The translations under genes were made by a program, and so were the position numbers. From Patagioenas fasciata (taxonomy: Eukaryota > Chordata > Aves > Columbiformes > Columbidae), in contig NC_092525.1 in assembly GCF_037038585.1 (NCBI RefSeq), positions 23,642,867 to 23,706,866 of the forward strand: a stretch of 64,000 nucleotides of DNA. The letters run 5' to 3'. The notes below the pieces were generated by a model. It saw nothing but the letters and a program-made list of their open reading frames with translations, was not told the origin of the DNA and searched no databases. Positions 45,301 to 60,300 of this stretch are shown in pieces; within the stretch, counting starts at the first letter, position 1; the number at the start of each line of letters is the position of its first letter.

Positions 45301-48300
45301 AGCACAGGGAACACATGACAGCAAAAAACTGTTGAAATGTAATGCTAGGTTTAAGACAGAAAAGCCAGTTATCCTGCCTCAAGAGCAGAACTGTTTGGGG
45401 TAACAATAGGCAGTATCACTCTCTGAGGGCACCTGGAAGCCCTGGGTTTCCCAGCTGAGTAGACAAACTAAAGGACATGAGCAAAGAGTGTCCAAGGACA
45501 CAACTTTACAAGTAGTACAGAAAAGATAACCTTCGCCTACAGTGGAGCAGTGAAACTAATGAGACTGCACCAGAGAACTCTAGAGCTGAGGCAGGCAGTT
45601 CAGGTTGAGCGTATGGTGCTTACCGGAGGACACTGGCAGATGAACCCGTCCGGCATATTGCTGGCAACAGCACAGGTACCTCCGTTCTGACAAGGCTTCC
45701 GGGGACACACGTCTATTACACTCTCACAGTGACGACCTGAGATGTAGACACACGGGGAGAAGAGAGCAGAAAATGTGAATGTGTGTGTGCACATCAAAAA
45801 GCCAATGCTCCAATGAACAGCCAACCAGCCAAACAGTCCAGCAAGCCTGTCCCCTCAGCAGAGGCAGGGCACACCTCTCCAGATCATGCATGCTCTCTAA
45901 GTAGCTGCCTAAGGAGCTGTAGAGGAAGGCAAAGCCCTAGAAGCCACAGAGGGTATTTTGAGAGAGTCCACTTTGTCTGCTTCCTCAAGAATATGTGCAA
46001 CCCAGCATGAAGACAGAATTTGCCTGTCACCCCCCGCAAGTCATCCAGGCACAGAGGCTGAAGGTGCTACGCCACATTGATTTCTGGGTTCCTAAGACTT
46101 CTTTACTTTTTGGGAGATGGTCAATAAGTCCAAAGGCAAATCACACACTGACCATGAACGAAAAACCCTCAGGACTCGATGCAACACGAGTGAACAGGAT
46201 AAGCAAGTGGACTGATCAGCTAGACAGCGAGGTCCTACTGCACTGAGTGGCACTTGCAACAGCTCCCAGAGTCCAACTCTGACATCAGACTTTAAAAAGA
46301 TGAGGATGACCTAAGCATCACTCTGACCCCTTAGGAAACATGAATAGAAGTCTCCACATATTTGCAGCCAAGACTGAGTGCTCGCAGACGGGGCAGGATG
46401 GCTCATGGAGTTCTGGCACCCTCTCAGTCACAAACCACAGCAAAGCCACCCTGTCCCCTCCCAGGCAGAAGCATCAATGTGGAACGCAGAGAAGACAAAC
46501 AGTTAGAGGAAGAAGCATGCTCCACCTCTGTGCCTAACATTTCTAGACAGATTTCATGTCTGGGACACAGCAGCAATCCCTGCTCCTCTGAGGGTGCAGC
46601 AGGTCTGCACTCCCCACACCGCAAGTTCCACCAATCCCTCCATGAGAGCCAAAAGCAACATGAGATGTAATTCATTAAAACAAGCTCAGCAGACGGGCTT
46701 AAATATAAACTGATGATCTGCATCAGTGTCTCAGTAGCTAGCCCAGCTCTTCCTCTCTCATATGTCACCCTTTTAGGAACTTACTTCGTCAGTCTAGGTA
46801 ATGTATTCAAGAACTGTTACGTGAATACTGAAGATATATGTCTGTGATTTCTTTGCATCTGACAATCATAAACTCAGTGGAAAAATCACAGCATCTTTCA
46901 GTCTTAAGGAAAAAAAAAAGGCAAAAACTATGGGTAAAGCATGCAGAGAATGTCACTGGTAAGCAAGGAAAGCGAAAGGTTTTAACAGTGGAAAACTGAA
47001 TACATAAGAAGTTAAACTGACACTGAAACTGTAAAGCTGAAAGTTAAGACACATCTGGAGACTATTAGCTGAAACTTAGGCCCCGTGGGAGGCAGAAAGC
47101 AGAATAGCAGCAATACTAACAAAGGAGAGATCTAGAGAGAGTGAGACATAAGTTTGCAGTGTGAAATTCTTGCAAAGTTGTGATTCAAAGTTGGACTGTG
47201 GAAGGATCACATCACTAAGATAGGAATGTGTAGACTGTCTATGCATACAGTATTCCATTCTGACCACATCACCAATGTAAGGAAGAATGGGAGTGAGGAG
47301 TAGAAAAAGACACTGATTTATAGAGAAAATTAATATGCTGCTTTGCAAAAGGAAAAGCCATGGGGAGACTGACATGTGAACGGTTACACTTCCAATATTA
47401 GAAATGTGAGATCATGAAGGACAGAAAAGTATCACAGAAAAAATAAACCTGGCAACCGAGTGCCTAGAAGATTCCTTTGAGACAGCCCTAGAAGCCAAAT
47501 TTCTCAGAAGGTTTAAAAGAAAGATTGGTCTAAAAAACTGAGACATGGTGTAGGGAAACAATCAGATATTGGGAAGTGACTAGACAGCATTACTGCCAGA
47601 AAGGACCATTTTTCAAGATCCTACTCTGAAACTGGAAGCATGTTTACAACTACTCACCAGTAAAAGCACTACGACAGATGCATGTATAATCATTTATCAG
47701 CTGAACACAGTCCAGACTTCCACGAGGGTTACAAGGATTAGAGAGGCATTCATTGATATCTCCCTCGCATCGCTCGCCTGCAAAGCCTGGCAGACAAAGG
47801 CAGCTGTAGCCTCCAATCTGGTCGATGCACTGTCCCCCGTTAAAGCAGCGGGGTACTCCTGACTCTGACACACAGTCATCGACGTTCTCCTCACAGAAAC
47901 GGCCTGTCAAGACAGCAAAAAGCAACCGTTTGAGGATATAGTGTCATGGCCTCATTTCCTACACTGCCCATCAAGTTTTAAGACCAGGCCCCACACAGTC
48001 CCAGATGTAAACAGGTAAAGGTCCCAGTTTAATGCAATCCACACCCTGCGCAGCCAGCCAGCCTCAGATCAGACCTCGGGAGCATGTGGTTTAGACCCAG
48101 CCTGTTCTCAATGGTAAGTCAGACTGGTATTTAGCAGCTTTCATGCTTGACTTAATTTAAGGGTGTAATTAAAAACAGAAAACCAAAACTGAACCGAAGA
48201 AGATGCACTCAATTTAGCCCTGCGACTGAACATCGCCAGAGAGCCATGCGCTGCCCCTGAAAGGCTCTGAGCTTCCCACCATTCATTTAACTTGGCAAAG

Positions 48301-51300
48301 AGCATCTGTGGCGACATCGTAAAAACATGCAACAACAAACCAACAGGAAAGCAGCTGTGATAAAACCCAGATTCCTGGCCAGCATGCCATTCCTGCAGAT
48401 AGACTTCTGGGGACCTACACTAAACTCCTAACACTGGTTCAGGATGGCAGTTTCTCCCATCTCTTTGCAGGGTTCCCTTTCGAGAGATGATAAGTATATA
48501 AATATTTTTAAATTCCTTTCATTTTAAAAAAAGTTGTCTAAGCCAAAAATTAATTCATCTCAACAAATAAAGACTGAAGAATTACAAGCAATATATTCAG
48601 AACCTCTCAAAGGAGGATGGGTGCTTTAGCTCAACACAGAAATTCTGGCAATGCTGAAATTGGCACATAAATACATATTTTGACATATAGACATAAGAAG
48701 CAACTTTTTTTTTTTTTTAAATCGGAGGACCAAATTAAGAACAATACATGAAGAATTGCTAACACAATGATTTACAAACACTAATCCAGACTAGGGACAT
48801 GTGCTGACAGCCACACTGAAGTGAATGAACTGGTAATATGTACATGCAGGAGTAAATATTTTATAATTTTACTTAAATTTACTTTATCAACCAAGAATTC
48901 AGTTCTGTCTGACACACATCTGGAGATTTTGCCTACATTGAGATGACACGCTTCAGAAAGAAAGTTCAGAGGAATATAAAACCTTTAACTGAATGGAGAA
49001 ATAAACTTAATAAAAAACATCAAATGAAAAAGCATTCCCTGATGGGTTAAAATGTGCAATCCTGAATATTTTCAAAAGTAGAAGTCAGGGACCTCAGGTC
49101 AGATATAACAGGGAAATGGAAGGTTGGGTTTCAAGAAACATGACATTAGACAGGCTGTGGAATCACATTTACTGAAAACCACCATTATGTAACTGTAGAC
49201 TTTTGGGGTTTTTTTTAAACGTATTTAATAAAAGAGCTCAAATTTGCTGAAATAGTTTAAGCTAGCCTAGAGGCACTGAACTTCTTTTCCACAAAAGATT
49301 CCAGGATAGAGGACAAAGCAAGTAAACAAGTAAAGGACACTGGAATTTATGAAAGAACTATGCAAGTTTTCTGTGTATTTCATAGCATCTTCACCAAAAA
49401 GAAACCTTGGATTTACTATAAGAAAACCGATACAGTTGGGAAAGACCTTAATGGTAATCTAGTCCATCTCCATTCCCAAAGATGGATCATACATTCCCAG
49501 ATGACACTGTCTTGACCTATTCCTTTAAAAGAAAAGAAACAAAAAAAGCAGTATTTATTTTTAAAGAGAAAATATGTATCTCCAGGGATTCACTGCACTT
49601 TGGGAACATTCTTGAAAGAAAATAATGCATTCCCTTTAGACTCTGCGTCATGAAACCAGCAGTACGAAGGAAAATTCACTCTTGTAACATTAACTTAATT
49701 GCTGAGCTTCATACCCCGAGTTCCTGGTGGACAGGAGCACTTGAAATGATTGACGAGGTCTATGCATGTTCCTCCATTCTGGCAGGGCTGGAACTGGCAT
49801 TCGTCCACTTCATATTCGCAGTTGACACCCTGGTATCCAGGTACACACTGCCAGTATAAAAATAAGTGTGAATAATCTTCTTCTAACAGATACATTGGTA
49901 GACATCTGAGGAAGGCTAACCCAGATAAAACAAACCCTCGAAGGGACAGCTTGTGACTGCCTTTGTAGCCACACAACCTCAAGTGATTTCAATGGCTGCT
50001 CAACCAGTCAGCTTAAGCCCACAACTTGAGCGTGTGACTACTTAACAGCACACTGCGCGTTTGAATTTGAGTGACTTTATCCCTGCAAAATACAGCCATC
50101 TGATCATGACATCCTTTAGCACTGACACCAGCTTCGTAGTTTTGACTTAAGGTTTATGTAAAACTCATCCTCTCCTGGGCATGAGCTTCCAAGGTGTTAT
50201 ACCATTCTGAAAAGCTCAGAAAGGATGATATGCCATTACCTCATGGTTTGCACTGCTCTCTGCATCAGCCGTAGCAAACAGAGAGCAGTGGAAGGTATTT
50301 CCAACTCTAAGAAGCAATGGATATTTTGCCCATCCAACAGGCAGAATACAACATTCCTCTAATGTATTCTACATATACTTTAATAAAAACCACACCTCGA
50401 GCAAAAAAAAAAATCTTTCAAGATAAGAACTCTGTCTCCAAAGAGGCAGGGAATTCAAATGCCCATCAACCACACCTCCTTACGATCACACTTTAATTCA
50501 GTTTTAAAAAGCCCCTCAGGAGCCCTGCTTCTGTCACAGCTAAATCAAAAATCCCTCCCAAGTGCAGGTTGCTTTTATCCCCTTCTTTGAAGCCACTGTA
50601 CCACATGCACATGTTTTTGATTTATTCCGATTCCTTTGCACTACAATGTTCTAAGCATTTAGACCTCTTTCTACTCAACCATGCGTGTTACCTCGCACTG
50701 GTATCCACCCAGGTGGTCCCGGCAGGTCGCACCGTTCTGGCAGGGGCTGGAGTCACATTCATCCAGCTGCACCTCGCAGTAACTGCCCGTGTAGCCCACC
50801 TGGCACTGGCAGTGGTGTGTCTTCCCAACGTTGAAGCAACGACCAGAGTGCTGGCACAACTGGTCCACCGAGACTCCTAAAACAGAGTTAAATAAAGTAA
50901 GCAAACACGTAAAATGTACTTGCCGCCAGTGTCAGTAGCTCAGCCAGGAACGAGTACGGCTAGACCCAACGAATTGAAAAGTTGAAACTCCAAAATTGAA
51001 GAGTTAGTCTTTAAATTACAGTGGATCAGAAACAAAACTGGCTTCCAAATAAAGTCACTGCTCCATCCCTTTTGGATCACCAGCATCAACACTGGCACAA
51101 CATATTTGTATTGCTCTATTATTTTACCCCCGGCTGGTGAATACACATCTGAAGTACAGCTGTCATGGTAGAAAGGTTCAATGTTTGCACCTAGCATGTC
51201 TCCCAAAGTATGGGAGCTTGACAGGCTTCTCCTTTGATGCTCAATCTGCATGTTCGGATTTCCTGGACTGAAAATGGCATGACACTGCCCATCAGCCTGA

Positions 51301-54300
51301 GCTACAAGCCATCTTCCAGGAAGAAATACATCTAAAAGATTTGCATTTTGAGTGTATATCATTTGAAGCAGGAAATTACTACTTTGAGGGGCCATGGTAT
51401 TACCTATATAGCTAAAGAGCACACTATTCTCTGTGAGAAGACTTACAAAGATCATGAATTACAAAATGTCTTTCTTGTACAAGGACAACATGTCTTAAAC
51501 CTGGCCTGCCTGGGATTTAGCAAAAAGGCATAAATCGCTGAAGTATTTTTCAAAAAGGTAGTCCTTGAAAAACAGTATTACTGAAACTCTGAGACTTCAG
51601 AAAATATTTAATTCTTGTTTCTAATATTTTTATGGTAGAAGCTAGCTTCTTAGGTCAAGGAGAATCAAGAAAGCCTTGTCTCCCAAATACAACCTTGCAG
51701 AGAGTTTTTTAGCTTAGAAGTAATCATGACTGACCACTTAGAGATGAAGTTCTCTGGGATCTTCAATGCATGCTGCATTCACAGGTGTATTGGGAAAGGA
51801 GGTGCAAACAAATGATGCACAGGAAAATGTTTTCAGCTAAATCACAGAGGATGCTTATTTACCCCTTTGTGAAGCTGCCACTTGACATGAGACATTGGGC
51901 ACATCGCAGTAAGCACCAGTCCAGCCAGGGGGACAGACACATCGAGTCTGGGCTCCAGTCTGGACACACGTGCCTTTATTCTTACAGGGAGACTTGCTGC
52001 ACAGATCCATAAGTGCCTGGAGAGAGAAAACAAAAAAAAAAAAAAAACAAAACAAAACTAAACCCACAACGTAATATATGGTGAGCACAGCAGGAAACAC
52101 TACTCAGAGCGCAAGTTCAAGAAGCAAAGAAAGGAAGCTCTGCAAAACTGGTTCCATGTGGTGCTAGAAAGAAAGGGACAGCACTTCCCAAGTCTAAGCC
52201 ACTTGCTTCTCTAACAGTCTCGAGCTCATATGCCCAGAAAAGTGCAAACATACAGAGAAATAAACCCCCAATGGCAGCATCGTTTCAAGAGTAAGCTGAT
52301 CCTGACACCTTACTATGCAGAGGGATCTTTGTCTGGCTGGGTTTGAGAAAATCCAGTTTTATCTCAGACTAGGTTTCTAGTTCCACATAAAAAGGCTTCC
52401 AGCTATCAACAGTAACATGTGCCCTTTTTCAAAACCCACCTTCTCTTCACAACTTTTTGAGGATGACAGATGTGTTCTGTATTTTGATTTTTGCTTTTTG
52501 TCATCAGCTCACCATACCTGCTTTTGGCCCCACTTGCTCTAGTGTGGTCTCTCTGAGTTTTCCTGTCTCCCAAGATTCAACTGAAACCCCACAATTCTTC
52601 TGTGAACTGAAGATGGGCCAAAGTATGCTGCTTTTCTTGATTCATTATATAAACAGTTTCCAAACAAAGAGACTAAAATGCAGTAAATCATCATATGAAA
52701 GTGGAGTGAGGACTCAAAATAACTCTGACCTAATAAACCAGCCACTAACCATCATTTCCTTTTTGAGCACTTAATCTTCAAAGTAATACAGCTATTTGAT
52801 TGATTTCAAGCTGACTTGAGGGAAGGATGAGGTTTTAAAAGCAAGTAGTACTGAATTTTGTCTGTAAAATGCAATTTCAATTCCGGAAAGTTCTGCTTTT
52901 CAGATGCAAACTGTCTCCTCACAAAGATTAAAGCAGAAAAATACGTGCTTTCACAGTCAACCAAAAAGAAACTTGGAATTAAGTTTTATCACATGTAGTT
53001 GAGCGGGAAGAAGAAAAACATCAAGCCTCTTGGTTCTGTATTTGTAACGAGTAGCCGTTTTACATGCAAATTCTATAACTTATGAATCATTGTCTGATTT
53101 TGTGCTGCTTATTTAGCGTTGCTAATTAGGTCAAGCCAGTTTACCACTAAGACAAGAACTACAGTGTAGCTGTAATCTATAATCTCTCCAATACAGCTTT
53201 GAGTAATACTTATAAACTTAGAATTTTCCGATTCCTTGTATAAAATGAGTAACACATTATCATCAGCTTTCTCCGAACATAAAGCAGACTTTCTGAGCAT
53301 CCACAACATTCACTCTGGGGACAGGGACATTAATCTTTTTCTCAAGTAAAAACAAAGCAAACCTAACAGAGGAGGAACTACTGAACTTCACAGTACTTTA
53401 TGATCACACTCAATGCTAATCCTCCCAATGAGGTTTAAGTGGTGTGCCCAGAATGCATAATTAGGGTAGCAGAGGGGTTGTTTTTTTATATCACTTCATT
53501 ACTTTGCATTCACTTCCTCCATTAGCAATACCTAGAAGCAGACCTGACAATTTATTGTCTAGCAACAAACTTCTGGAAAAGCACCTCCCCCACTGCCACA
53601 AAAATGCTGCTGCTAACAGCCGCTGCTTTACAAAGACACATTGGCACAAAAGACAGTTGCAAAATTCTTACAAAATTTTAGTGCTGTCCAGTAGGTTAAG
53701 AAATTCACAGATTATTTTTTTTTAATGGCAGCACTCAGACTGCTTATAGAAGAAGCCAATATAGTGTTCACTATTCCAAACCTAGAAATAGTCTCAAATC
53801 TATTTTGCTGTTTTAGTAAGTACAAAAAGAAAAATCTTTTATTGGAAAAGTTAAATCAACATTCTGTTCCCACTGTGATATGCCAAGTTTAAAGCTTTTA
53901 GCAGGTACTAGTCAGACATTTATAGCACGGGTTTGAAGCTCCTGTGCTCAACTGTGAAAAACTGTAAACTGCCTGGACTTAAGTTCAGTAAGGCCGGGGC
54001 TTTTTTGTGAGATTGTGAACTGAACAATCACATCAGTTACTGCCTCAAAACATTTTCTGGCCTCTTACAGAAAAAAATAAATCTACAATCAACCTGGAAT
54101 AACTGCACCTCCCTGTTAGAAAAACCAACCAACCAACAAAATCCAAAATGTTAAATCAAGGTCCTGCTAATCAGACTGATATTCTGCTTTTTCTTTTGTG
54201 TTTGTTTAGCATTTTTTTAAACACAGTACTCTGCCTTCAACCAGGACAATTTAATGCTTCGAATGAAATGCAGCCATTTTCAAAGCTAACAGCTGTTTTT

Positions 54301-57300
54301 CATTTTAGAAGAAAACTGATCTAGAAAGTTCTGATGACACCTGTCCTCATAAATAACCAGGCATTTTTCTCCTCTTTGCAAACTGACAGTTCTGATTTCC
54401 AGAGTTTTGAACAGGGGCACCTGCTCTGTTAGACAGAGGCGCTGGACTTGTTTTTCCCAGGATGAAGGGGCCAAGCACCTCTTACCAGAACTGAAGGAAC
54501 AAGAGCTCTGCCACATCTGGTACCTCACGTTTAACCCCATTGCTTCTGCTGTTGGAAAGTTCAAACAACAGGGCAAGAGAACGTCACCCACCTGACAGTT
54601 CTTCCCAGTATAACCCAAAGGACATAGACATCGGTATGTGCCCAGGCTGTCCACGCAAGAGCCTTTGTTCAAGCACGGGTGGGAATCGCACTCATTAATT
54701 TCCGTGAGGCAGAAGGGTCCCGTAAAGCCCAGTGGACACTGGCAGGTGAAGGAATTGATCCCGTCCACACAAGTGCCTCCATTGAAACAGGAGCTGCGAG
54801 AGGGAGAACAATCGTGAGCTGAGGCAAAATGCAATTAGCTCCCAGTCAAAACAGCACGTAAACATTACTGAAATGAGGGAAAACCAGATTACAGGATCTT
54901 CTGACCACTGGTGAGTTCCTGCTAAAGAAGTATAAATCAGATAACAGCTATTCCAGGGGACTCCAGCTCACTGTCTTTTACCTTGGCAGACAAAGAAAGT
55001 AAAGCAGGGTTTCAATGAGTCATTAGTGATGGAGGTAACTTATTTAATGAAATCTCAGCTTCAACGTGACCACAAACAGCACTGTTCCAGGTAGGCATGT
55101 GTCTTTCTCAAGCAGATAAATTTTAAACAAATTTTATTACAAATTACAATTGTACTACAAATTATGAGAAACAAAACAATTTGCCTTTTTATTTAAAGCT
55201 TCAAAGGAGTCACAGGCATGTTTTCTCAAGGAAAAAGTTTGTATAACATGCAAAACATAAGCATGTTCTTCATTGAAATTATGTGAAAGTATTGGTATTG
55301 CTAAATTCCTTCCTCCTCTTCTCATGAGAACCGTAAGTCCTTGATTTGTAAGACTAGTCATACATGTCCTGGCAGAAATCAGATCAAAGGAGCTATCCCC
55401 CGCCCCCCAGCCTTCTGATCACAAGAAATTCTGCCAGATTAGGTGTCCCATGGACAATCGACTGGGAAAGTCAGGAGAAGTAATGCCTCATGCCAAGTTG
55501 ACTCCTTTATCCTGCTAAAGGAAGGTCTGCTCCTCTGAAAATAGCCCTAGATCAGACTCAAGATAATCAGTTTGATAAAGCACACAAACCAAATTCATGC
55601 CTGTTATCTGTTTTGTGCCCTGTCAAAGGGAACTTCCATGGGAGAAGCCACTGACTCATCTCCCCGAACCTCCAGTGCAAGTTTCAAGTATCTAAAAATT
55701 CTGACTGTGATTATGGTAGAGATGTCAACATAAACCTATTTATCAGAAACGTTCCTTTGCCTTGTGGGCTGAATTCTGATTCACAGGGAGCAGAAACTGC
55801 TGTTTACATTCAAGGCAAAAGAAGGAAGAGGAGACAGTGGAACTGTCAATCACCGGGCACATTTCACTGAAATCAGGCACCCATCTCCAAAAGAAGATGC
55901 CACTCTCTCATAGGCGGCTTCTCACACAAGACAAGGAAGAATTATTTGAACCAAATTCAAATTAGCCAACCACCACAGCACTCTTAAGTACAGCTCAGTA
56001 AATTTTGGTTGAGAGGTGTGACTGGTTTAGCTTGGCAGAGCGTTGAAAATTGCTACCTCCTTCATTCATACTTGCAAGACTGGTTTCTGTCCTGACCGAT
56101 AAGGAAAACAAAACCAGGATGAACCTCAAGGAAGAACCAGGCCATTCTGCTTAAACACCCAACCTACTTCACTTGATTAAACAACTGTTGTGCAAATTTA
56201 ACACACCCTCATCAGCAACAAAATCCTGTTCTTAGGCAAAAGATGTTAAAATACTTCCTCCCCAACAAATGCAATTTCATAAAATATCTTTCTGTGCAGA
56301 AAATCATAGAATAATTTCAGTTTGAAACGCAAAATACTACCAAGAGCTTTACCTTTAGCCACCTTTGTTTCTTGTGACTAGACTGGAACATACAGCTTAA
56401 ATTTAATTTTTTTTTTTAACCATTGCAGGCCTTATTAGAAATTGCTTCCATTTGAGAATTTGAGGTTACTTACATCAGTTCTAATTAAGCTTAAAATAAA
56501 TATGCAGGCAGATGATGGATACACAGGGTTAACTCTCGAAGAGCTTCTAAAGCTACCAAGTGAACCAATTATACAAGAACCAGCTTTTGTGCATTTTAAA
56601 TCTGTTCTACACCTCCCCCTTAGAAAGACCTCAGGTTTTATATCAGCACTGCTAAATTCCAACCAATCTGTGAGCATTAAAAAGATCTCTGCTGATTAAA
56701 CCTTTCCAGTACAGAATCTGTGGATTTAGTGCTCCTCCTGGTTGTTTCTTCGTATTATTTGTAGTCCATAACTCAACTTAGGGTTAATTGAATTTTCCTG
56801 CCTTTTTGAGAGTTGCATTGCTTCCATTTTGGCAGCTTTTGTGTTTCTCAACGCAGTAAATGTTCACAACCAGTTACTTCCCCTCCTTATATGATAATGG
56901 TCTTATAAAAATATAAATAATTTATGTTTTAACAAGCATCTGTTTCTGCCTTAACAGTTGTTAAACACTCTCATATTCCTCCTGTAATGGAACTAAGCTT
57001 CTAACTAGAAGGCCAGCTTTGACAGGCAATTGCCTTTCAGCTGGTACCCTGCACAGGGCACGCAGTTTTTCCACGCATGAATCACAAGCATGTCTCAGTG
57101 ATAACCGGCAGATAACTGGCAGGAAAACAGATCCTCATTGTTACAAACTGCTTCTGTGTAGGACCGGCTTCAAGCCGTGAGCACCCATTGTGTGGCTTGT
57201 TGGGGCAGCAGTGAAGTTCTCACCTCTCAGTGCATTCATCGATGTTGTTCTCGCAGTTGGTTCCCTCAAAGCCAGGCTGGCACTTGCAGGTGTAGCTGTT

Positions 57301-60300
57301 GACATAGTGGGTGCAAGTGCCCCCATTCCTGCACGGGTCACTCAGACACTCGTTGGTATCTGTTTGACATTTATCTCCATGAAATCCAGGTAGGCAGATG
57401 CATGAGAAGGAGTTTATCCCGTCCACACATGAAGCTCCGTTTTGGCAGGGGTCTAAGACAGACACATTACAGTAAGCATTAAAATGAGAAGTAGTCAAAG
57501 GCCAGGCCTAGAGTAATAGTTTTGGGGAAAAAAAAGTATCATGCAGCCCAGTGTGCCAGACTACCGACAAATTTTTCTGAGCCACTTAATGGAATATAGA
57601 TGCAAAGCATTATCAATAATAAATTCACAAGAAGATGCAGATCAAGACCAAGCTTCAGGGCCTAGAGGTTCCTCTGCTGGGATTTGTTCAGCCAAAACCA
57701 ATAAAAGCAGGCCCAAAGTCTCTTGGTTTAAAATTCAAACTCTGCTTTTTAAATAAACGCCTACTGAGAAAGACAATAGAAGCAGCACAGCAACCGTTTC
57801 TTCTTCCTTATCAAGCCTGGTTCATACGAGAACTCAGACCATTCTTTCTTTTCCCAAACACTCCTCAACACACAAAAGAACTTGTGTGCTTCATTTTAAG
57901 CATGAAAGTAGTCTAGTCAAATCACATACGTATGTGTAAATTAGTATGCATATATATACACATATGAGCACTTATGAGTTAATAAGCACTTAGCATTTTT
58001 CCCCAGTATCAAAGGCTGACCGGTGAAAGGCTGGCAGAAAAGCTCACAGATTCATAGACAAACTTGGCTTTGTCTCACCTCTGTGTTTCTCGACTGTTTG
58101 GTTTTTGATCTTTTTTTTTTTTAATCCCTACCATGATCTTGCTACTTGGGTATCACCATTTTTTGGTCTGAGCCACCCTACTACTGTATTCCCTCTACTT
58201 TCACAAGCACCAATCTGCCTGACAGAGCTCTGCCTTTCAGTCTTTTCCTCCTGCTTTGCTCCTTCCACTTTTGGATTTAACACACACATTCCTCTGTCAG
58301 ACCCTGCCTCTAAAGCCAGTTTCCCTTTCTACTCTGCATCCCTTAGGGCAAGTGCCAATGTATATGAAGGCAGGGAGGGAAACTCGGAGCGGGGAGGAAA
58401 AGGGGAAACGGGAAGAAGGATGAAAAAAAAAGGTTATGGAGCAAGGATTTTTGATCTATGACAATCTTTAAACACTACTAAAATACAAATTTTAAAATGT
58501 AAATAGATTCCATAAAAAATCTGCAGTTCAGTATAGGTACAAGATAATTCTGTTGACTGGTGAACTAAGAAAACAGATGTGAAAGGTAATTAAAGCTCAT
58601 TTATCGACTGAAAAATATGCTCACATGATAAAAAATTGTGTTATAAGAGACACACCTGCATCCATTTAAAGGTCATCTGACTACCGCAGAGAAAAAGCAC
58701 ATTCAAAGTGAGAGCCCTGGCAGCTATAAAATGTTGCGTCTGTGGCAGCCAGCCATTTATGATCGAAGCCAAAACCTGTGCATTAATTTTATGTGCCGCA
58801 CATTTACTGACAGAAGAAGAAGACTCGAGTATCAACTTTTCAATAAGTTCTTGTCTTTGGAGGGTTTGTTTGCTTCATAGATTAAAGACATTTGGCTCAA
58901 GCCATGGAAGGTTTTTGTTATGCTAAATGAAATCAGCTGTAGCAGTAATTTCAAATTCTTCTTCAACCTCACGGGTGTGCTGCCTAGCAGACAACACAAG
59001 ATGCATCCCACAGCTCTCAGAATGCTTAGGAACAGAGATCTCCCAGCTGTTCAAGAGATGAACACTTTAAAAATATTTTTCTCTTCAGATACCCACAAAA
59101 ACTAATAGGACAGGCAATAATTTTGTTGGCTTCAGCAAGCAAAGCTCTGGGTCAATGCACCAACGTGACAGTTTTCATACGGTACCTGTTTGCCCAGAGA
59201 GAGGCAATGGAAAGCTCAGGCTGAGCAGATGCCCTACAAGTTTTTTCAGCAGTACTGCTCTGGGGTCTCCCACGGTAACTTTTGCTAACAGACTTGTTTG
59301 GATCCTTCTCTATAGCAGTCACAAATCAAATTTTTTTCCAATGCAAAACAAGTCTTTAAATTAATACCTGAAGTCTTTAAGGCTTTGGTTTGTTTTTAGG
59401 CTATTCTAATAAAAAAATAGAGGTTTGGCTTGTTGTAGTGGGTTTTGTTTGCTTTCAAAGAGATAGAATTTAAAAAAAAATGACATCATTGTGAACTCCT
59501 CCAAGGTTTGATACAGCACTTTTCAAGTAGTAATAGGTAAATTTTAAAATACATGACAATTCTCAGGAGATTTTATCAGAGGATGACACAAAATATCACC
59601 AGCAAGAAAAGTAAGTTACTTTGTACTTGGTTTCCCTTATAAACAGTAGTGTCAAAGGCATGAAATTAACATTTGTTTTCTGGTAATTTAAGCAATTTCA
59701 GTACTCAGCAGTGCACAGGCTATCCTCCTGCAACTGATACCTATTCTGGAAGAGAGAGCCTCCTGTTGCTTAACTTGCTTTCAAATACAGATTAACTGGA
59801 ACAGCAACAGGACCCTCTCCTTCCAGAACACTAACGTCAGACAGAGACGTTTCAGGAACCCCAGATTCCTATCACACCTCAGTCAAGCTTAATGTTGAAA
59901 TACAGGTAAGCCCTGCAGCGTCACTTTAACTTGGTGTATTAAAATTTCAGGCAAATACAGTTCTTAATTTAACAGTGCTCTCTATTAAAGTGTGGACACA
60001 CTATGGACCTTTTCAAGTAAGAATCTGGGAACGACTCATGCTATCAGTTCGAACACTGTGGTCCACCTTTAACTGCTGAATGAGATTGACTTTGACTGCC
60101 TGGAACATGCGAGTCTTACAACGCTGAGGTTTGTTTTTTTTTTTTTTTTGGTAAGATATTATAAAATAATTTTTGGTATCTGTTAAACAGCAGTCATCGG
60201 TAGCAGAGCAAAATATTTCTAGGAAAAACTGGAAAACACAGAACAATCTGCTGATACTCACTTGAAAGGCAGTCATCGATGTTACTGTCACAGTCTCCTC

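Noticed and set aside
54794-54818. Earlier acceptor (GCCTCAG) for NOTCH2 exon 19
   Set aside because: It would insert residues and break the ECTESSCF match; the acceptor at 54794 restores the conserved repeat in phase.
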